A stretch of DNA of 64,000 nt, taken from NCBI RefSeq assembly GCF_003001905.1, contig NZ_PVNE01000003.1, positions 124,001-188,000 on the forward strand. Reading direction: 5' to 3'. This document shows positions 60,222-64,000 of this stretch, piece by piece. The DNA comes from Planifilum fimeticola. Its GTDB lineage: Bacteria; Bacillota; Bacilli; Thermoactinomycetales; DSM-44946. The first letter of the stretch is position 1. Each line of letters begins with the position of its first letter. The notes beneath the pieces are model-generated. The model saw only the letters and a program-made list of their open reading frames with translations, did not search any database and was not told where the DNA came from. The translations under genes were made by a program, and so were the position numbers.

Positions 60222-60776
60222 ATGGATCGGGTCCTCCGTATGTTGGTGATGGGAGTGGCAATCTTTTTTCTTGTTTCTTGTCAGATTCCCGACGCGGAGA
60301 AGGGAAATCCGGCGGAGAAGCCGGGAAAATCTTCGGACAATGCCCAAGAAGTGACAGATCCGAATAAACCCTCCGATGCTTTCCATGCGCTGGGTGTGAG
60401 CCGGAGCGGAATTCCGGATTTTAAAGCCCGATTCAGCAAAAGTAAAGTCGAAGAGGGGCGCGTTTTACACGCAGATGTGGAGACGGACGAAACCGTCAGC
60501 GTGGACCAGGCCAAGCGCTTTTTTGCGGACCTGGTGGAGAAACACAAGGACGATCCCGACATTAACGCGATTTATGGAAGGATCGAGTCCAAGAACTACA
60601 TTGTGTACAATGTGGAATATTACAAGGACGACAAGACCGTCGACGATCTCATCGAGTACGGCCTGACGGCCAATGGAATCCACCGCTTCCCGGCCATTTA
60701 TTTTGAGAAAAAGGATTACAACGCCCATGACGGGGAGCAGATCAGCGAAGTTGTTGCCGAAGAAATGATTCCCTAA
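60222..60776 (+). CDS. Small putative lipoprotein, unknown function
   Basis: 184 aa. A lipoprotein signal MDRVLRMLVMGVAIFFLVSC (lipobox LVSC, lipidated Cys20) is followed by a polar linker (AEKGNPAEKPGKSSDN) and a soluble domain (SRSGIPDFKARFSKSKVEEG to the end). The pattern YLVEKHKDDPDINAIYGRIES and VYNVEYYKDDKTVDDLIEYG gives an alpha/beta look; no family is recognised. The ATG at 60222 follows AAGGTGG. It is inserted between the SRP RNA and dnaX, which adjoin in B. subtilis, so it is a lineage-specific addition. Confidence 0.7.
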   Translation: MDRVLRMLVMGVAIFFLVSCQIPDAEKGNPAEKPGKSSDNAQEVTDPNKPSDAFHALGVSRSGIPDFKARFSKSKVEEGRVLHADVETDETVSVDQAKRFFADLVEKHKDDPDINAIYGRIESKNYIVYNVEYYKDDKTVDDLIEYGLTANGIHRFPAIYFEKKDYNAHDGEQISEVVAEEMIP

Positions 60777-60897
60777 TTTGACTCAAACAGCCCCATCGTC
60801 CCCTTTGGAAAAACGGCTCCGACTGTAGTATGATGAAAATACCGAACATGGCGTGCTTTTTTCGTGAAAAAAGGCCGCGACAGCTGGAGTGTTCAAA

Positions 60898-62616
60898 GTG
60901 ACTTATCGGGCATTGTACCGCGTGTGGCGTTCGCAGAGCTTTGCGGATCTGGTCGGTCAGGAACACGTCACCCGCACGTTGAAGAATGCACTGAAAGAAA
61001 AACGCTTTTCCCACGCCTATCTGTTCAGCGGGCCCCGGGGAACGGGGAAGACCAGCACGGCCAAAATCTTCGCCAAGGCCGTCAATTGCCTTGAGGGCCC
61101 GGCGCCCGAGCCGTGCAACCGATGCGAACCGTGCCGGCGGATCGCGGAGGGCTCCCTGATGGATGTGGTGGAGATCGATGCGGCCTCCAACCGGGGCGTG
61201 GATGAAATCCGGGATTTGCGGGACAAGGTGAAGTTTGCCCCGACGGAAGTGCGTTACAAGGTGTATATCGTGGATGAGGTGCACATGCTGACCACGGAGG
61301 CCTTTAACGCCCTGTTGAAAACCCTGGAGGAGCCGCCGGATCACGTCATCTTCATCCTCGCCACGACGGAACCCCACAAGCTGCCCCAGACCATCCGGTC
61401 CCGCTGCCAGCACTTCCCCTTTCACCGGATCTCCTTCCGCGAAATCGTCCGCCACTTGCGCCGCATCTGCGATGCCCAGTCCGTCGAAGTTGACGAAGCG
61501 GCCCTGGCGACGATCGCCCGGGCGGCGGACGGCGGCATGCGGGATGCCCTCAGCCTGTTGGATCAGGTGCTCGCCTATGCCGACGGCCGGGTGGAGGAGT
61601 CGACGGTGCTGGCGGTCACCGGCTTCACGTCACGGTCCACCCTGGCCGAACTGTGGAAGGGCCTGGCGGAGGGGGATGCCCAGACGGTTCTGGATCGCGT
61701 CGACGGATTGATCAGGGAGGGGACGGAGCCGCAGCGCCTGATCGACGACATGATCGATTCCGGCCGGGATCTCCTCCTCCTGCGCACGGCGCCGAACCTG
61801 CCGGATCTGCGGGATCGGATCGGAGGGGATGAATCCTGGGAGCGCTTGGCCGACCGCTTTTCTCCGGGGATGCTGAACCGCATGCTGGAGGTGCTGATCC
61901 AGGCGGCCCAGAAAATGAAATGGACTCCCCATGCCCGGGTGGTCCTGGAGATGGCGGTGGTGGAGCTTTGTCATCCGGCGGCTGCGGAACAGGCGGCAGC
62001 CAGGGAGATGGCGCGTGCCGAGGCCGCCCCGCCCACCGAAGCCCTCGGGGAGCGGATTCGCCTGCTGGAGCGGAAGATCAAAGAATTGGAGAAGGCGGCC
62101 TTCCATCCGGGTTCCGCCTCCGGAGGTGCGGCGGCTCCGCCTTCCGAGCGACCCGCACCTTCATCGGGAAGGCAGCCCGCGGGCGAGGGGAAATCGTTCC
62201 GGGACATCGATCCGAAGCGGACGGAGGAGGTTCGTCGGCATTGGCCGGAGGTACTTGCCCGGGTCAAGGAGCAAAAGATCACCGTGCACGCCTGGCTGAT
62301 CGACGGCGAGCCGGTGGCAGCCACGCAGGATGCGGTGATCGTCGCCTTCAAGAACTCGATCCATCGGGAGACGACGGAGAAGGAATCCCACAAATCGCTG
62401 ATCGAAAAGGTGATGGCGGAGGTGTTGGGCTCTCCCCTCCGGCTGATCACCGTGATGCGGGACGAGTGGCAGGAGTTCGGCGATCAACCGTCCGGCGGCC
62501 GGGAGGAGGAATCGGCCCCTTCCCCTTCGAAAAAGGAAGGGAGTGCGGAAGGGGAAGACATGGTCCGGCAGGCGGTGGAGATCTTCGGGAAAGACCTGGT
62601 CGAAATCACCGATTGA
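60898..62616 (+). CDS. dnaX: DNA polymerase III gamma/tau subunit
   Basis: Clamp-loader ATPase. Walker A SGPRGTGKTSTAK (about 43-55), four zinc Cys (CNRCEPCRRI preceded by NCLEGPAPEPC), DEVHML and sensor-1 TTEPHKLPQTIRSRC are intact. The C-terminal tau part is linker-rich and ends with a polymerase-binding region. The GTG at 60898 (GGAG 8 nt upstream) gives TYRALYRVWRSQSF as in Bacillus; the GTG at 60889 would add three residues. 572 aa. Heads dnaX-ebfC-recR. Confidence 0.96.
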   Translation: MTYRALYRVWRSQSFADLVGQEHVTRTLKNALKEKRFSHAYLFSGPRGTGKTSTAKIFAKAVNCLEGPAPEPCNRCEPCRRIAEGSLMDVVEIDAASNRGVDEIRDLRDKVKFAPTEVRYKVYIVDEVHMLTTEAFNALLKTLEEPPDHVIFILATTEPHKLPQTIRSRCQHFPFHRISFREIVRHLRRICDAQSVEVDEAALATIARAADGGMRDALSLLDQVLAYADGRVEESTVLAVTGFTSRSTLAELWKGLAEGDAQTVLDRVDGLIREGTEPQRLIDDMIDSGRDLLLLRTAPNLPDLRDRIGGDESWERLADRFSPGMLNRMLEVLIQAAQKMKWTPHARVVLEMAVVELCHPAAAEQAAAREMARAEAAPPTEALGERIRLLERKIKELEKAAFHPGSASGGAAAPPSERPAPSSGRQPAGEGKSFRDIDPKRTEEVRRHWPEVLARVKEQKITVHAWLIDGEPVAATQDAVIVAFKNSIHRETTEKESHKSLIEKVMAEVLGSPLRLITVMRDEWQEFGDQPSGGREEESAPSPSKKEGSAEGEDMVRQAVEIFGKDLVEITD

Positions 62617-62657
62617 AGGTGTTGGACCGTCAATAACCTGCAGGAGGGAACCGAAAC

Positions 62658-62969
62658 GTGCGAAACATGAATCAGATGATGAAACAGGTAAAAAAAATGC
62701 AGGCCCAGATGGCGAAGGCCCAGGAGGAGCTGGCCCGGAAGGAAGTGGAGGGCACCGCGGGCGGCGGCGTGGTCAAGGTTCGGATGAACGGGCACAAGCA
62801 GGTGCTGGGGGTGGAGATTGCCCCCGAGGCGGTGGATCCGGAGGATGTGGAGATGTTGCAGGATCTGATCACCGCAGCCTTCAACGAGGCGATGAAGCAG
62901 GTCGACGACTTGGTCGCCAAGGATCTGGGCAAATTGACGGGCGGTCTCAATTTGCCGGGGCTGTTTTAA
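62658..62969 (+). CDS. ebfC: YbaB/EbfC nucleoid-associated protein
   Basis: 103 aa, DNA-binding dimer. Family pattern [54 protein letters not shown] at 62658 with AGGAGGG 9 nt upstream; an ATG three codons later lacks good spacing. Between dnaX and recR as in Bacillus yaaK. Confidence 0.93.
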   Translation: MRNMNQMMKQVKKMQAQMAKAQEELARKEVEGTAGGGVVKVRMNGHKQVLGVEIAPEAVDPEDVEMLQDLITAAFNEAMKQVDDLVAKDLGKLTGGLNLPGLF

Positions 62970-63003
62970 TGGAAGAAAGAGATACTGAAGCGGGAGTGGC
63001 CTG

Positions 63004-63603
63004 ATGGTGTATGTACCGGAACCGATTGCGAAGCTGATCGAAGCCTTTATGCGGCTGCCGGGTATTGGACCGAAGACGGCCCAACGCCTGGCTTTTTTCG
63101 TATTGGGGATGGACGAGGAAGACGTGATGGACCTGGCCAAGGCGCTGGTCCGGGCGAAGCGGGATCTGCACACCTGTTCCGTCTGCAGCAACATCACGGA
63201 CAAGGAAGTGTGCGCCATCTGCAGCGACAAAAACCGGGATCGGTCCGTCATCTGCGTCGTTCAGGATCCCCGGGACGTGATCGCGATGGAGCGGACCCGG
63301 GAATACAACGGACTGTATCATGTGCTCCACGGAGCCATTTCGCCGATGGAGGGAATCGGTCCTGAGGATCTGCGCATCCCCGAGCTGTTGAAACGGCTGG
63401 AGAAGGACGAGGTCCAGGAACTGATCCTGGCCACCAATCCCAACATCGAAGGAGAAGCGACGGCGATGTACCTGTCAAAGCTGGTCAAGCCCTTCGGCCT
63501 GCGCGTCACCCGGATCGCCCACGGTCTGCCTGTGGGAGGAGATCTGGAATACGCCGACGAAGTGACGCTGACCAAAGCCCTGGAGGGTCGTCGGGAGTTG
63601 TAA
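63004..63603 (+). CDS. recR: Recombination mediator RecR
   Basis: Acts with RecO and RecF to load RecA at single-stranded gaps. Helix-hairpin-helix [17 protein letters not shown], four-Cys zinc finger [16 protein letters not shown], Toprim domain [13 protein letters not shown] and [17 protein letters not shown]. 199 aa, normal length. Confidence 0.96.
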   Translation: MVYVPEPIAKLIEAFMRLPGIGPKTAQRLAFFVLGMDEEDVMDLAKALVRAKRDLHTCSVCSNITDKEVCAICSDKNRDRSVICVVQDPRDVIAMERTREYNGLYHVLHGAISPMEGIGPEDLRIPELLKRLEKDEVQELILATNPNIEGEATAMYLSKLVKPFGLRVTRIAHGLPVGGDLEYADEVTLTKALEGRREL

Positions 63604-63725
63604 GCTGCGGATCCGGTGTCATGTCCCAGGACTTCTCATACTACAATAGAAGTGTGATCCGTCGGTGACCTCGGAGTTTGCGGGCGAACCCTGACGAACG
63701 ATCTTCCTCGGAGGAGTTGTTATCA

Positions 63726-64000
63726 TTGTCCGATCTCCCGGCGCTCGGCCCCATCCATCGGACGGAGCCCCCGGATACCGTTTCCGGACGGATCCGTTCG
63801 ATGGCTGCTTGGGCCCTCTGCATCGCCTTCTTTTATCTTATTCCCCTGGAATGGGCATCCCTTGAGTGGGAATGGACGGAAAAGGGGTTGTGGCGAATCA
63901 CGGAGGACGGCGAGGAAAGTGTCCTCTTGGCGGGCTTCACTCTACTCTGGGCGCTGTTCAATCTGGCGGCGGCCCTCGCGTTTCTGATCACCGGTGTCTG
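63726..64000 (+). CDS. N-terminal part of a membrane protein, unknown (3' truncated)
   Basis: TTG at 63726 with GGAGGAG 9 nt upstream opens a frame that runs off the window: SDLPALGPIHRTEPPDTVSG, then hydrophobic segments WALCIAFFYLIPLEWASL and LLAGFTLLWALFNLAAALAFLITGV separated by a Trp- and Glu-rich loop (EWEWTEKGLWRITEDGEE). It fits two membrane helices of a longer protein. In B. subtilis yaaL and bofA follow recR; this frame does not look like YaaL, and relation to BofA cannot be judged. Confidence 0.55.
   Translation, partial: MSDLPALGPIHRTEPPDTVSGRIRSMAAWALCIAFFYLIPLEWASLEWEWTEKGLWRITEDGEESVLLAGFTLLWALFNLAAALAFLITGV

Overview
The window is the replication-origin region of a Bacillota chromosome. 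The gene order rpmH-oriC-dnaA-dnaN-yaaA-recF-remB-gyrB-gyrA-guaB-dacA-pdxS-pdxT-serS to the right, and rnpA-yidD-yidC-jag-mnmE-mnmG-rsmG-noc-parA-parB to the left, is the classic Bacillus-type origin. Spore genes (yyaC, a SpoIIIJ-type YidC), the high GC content and several family-specific small genes suggest a spore former of the Thermoactinomycetaceae type (Planifilum, Kroppenstedtia or Melghirimyces relatives). The genus cannot be fixed from the sequence alone.

Left arm (1-32 kb, mostly minus strand, reading away from oriC): the 3' end of walJ, an unknown 102-aa gene, htrA, a CxxH/CxxC protein and rlmH on the plus strand; then purA (with a promoter and a candidate PurR operator), dnaB, rplI, gdpP, yybS, a MazG-like gene, the rpsF-ssb-rpsR operon, ychF, a DUF951 gene, plsC, a YkvI-type permease, yyaC (plus), a lipid kinase, a DUF554 gene, a cysteine desulfurase, parB-parA and noc. 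Two parS sites lie in parB and just upstream of noc. A plus-strand island (21.5-25.9 kb) holds a radical-SAM YfkAB protein, a ParM-like actin ATPase and a protein whose N-terminus copies the MnmG dinucleotide fold and whose remainder is a long charged, probably disordered tail. A perfect DnaA box sits inside the actin gene promoter, and a perfect Noc-binding sequence forms the top of the terminator hairpin after the second gene. This is the best candidate here for an undescribed origin-linked system.

Origin (32.6-34.6 kb): DnaA boxes cluster on both sides of dnaA. Right arm (34.6-48.5 kb, plus strand): replication, gyrase, GMP, cell-wall, vitamin B6 and seryl-tRNA synthetase genes, with serS behind a T-box leader.

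Accessory segment (48.5-55.3 kb), between tRNA-Ser(UGA) and tRNA-Arg(CCU): a tiny minus-strand gene with its own promoter and terminator, a degenerate 3' half of tRNA-Ser, a repeated tRNA-trailer module, HIT and histidine-phosphatase genes, a broken alcohol-dehydrogenase relic, an ANT(6) aminoglycoside adenylyltransferase, an asparagine synthetase and a HicBA toxin-antitoxin cassette whose toxin seems to start at ATA.

Far right (55.5-64 kb): a zinc-type ABC importer (ATPase and permease) with a Fur/Zur regulator, tadA, tRNA-Ser(CGA), a TVP38/DedA-like membrane protein, the large bacillar SRP RNA, a small lipoprotein, dnaX-ebfC-recR and the start of a membrane protein cut by the window edge.
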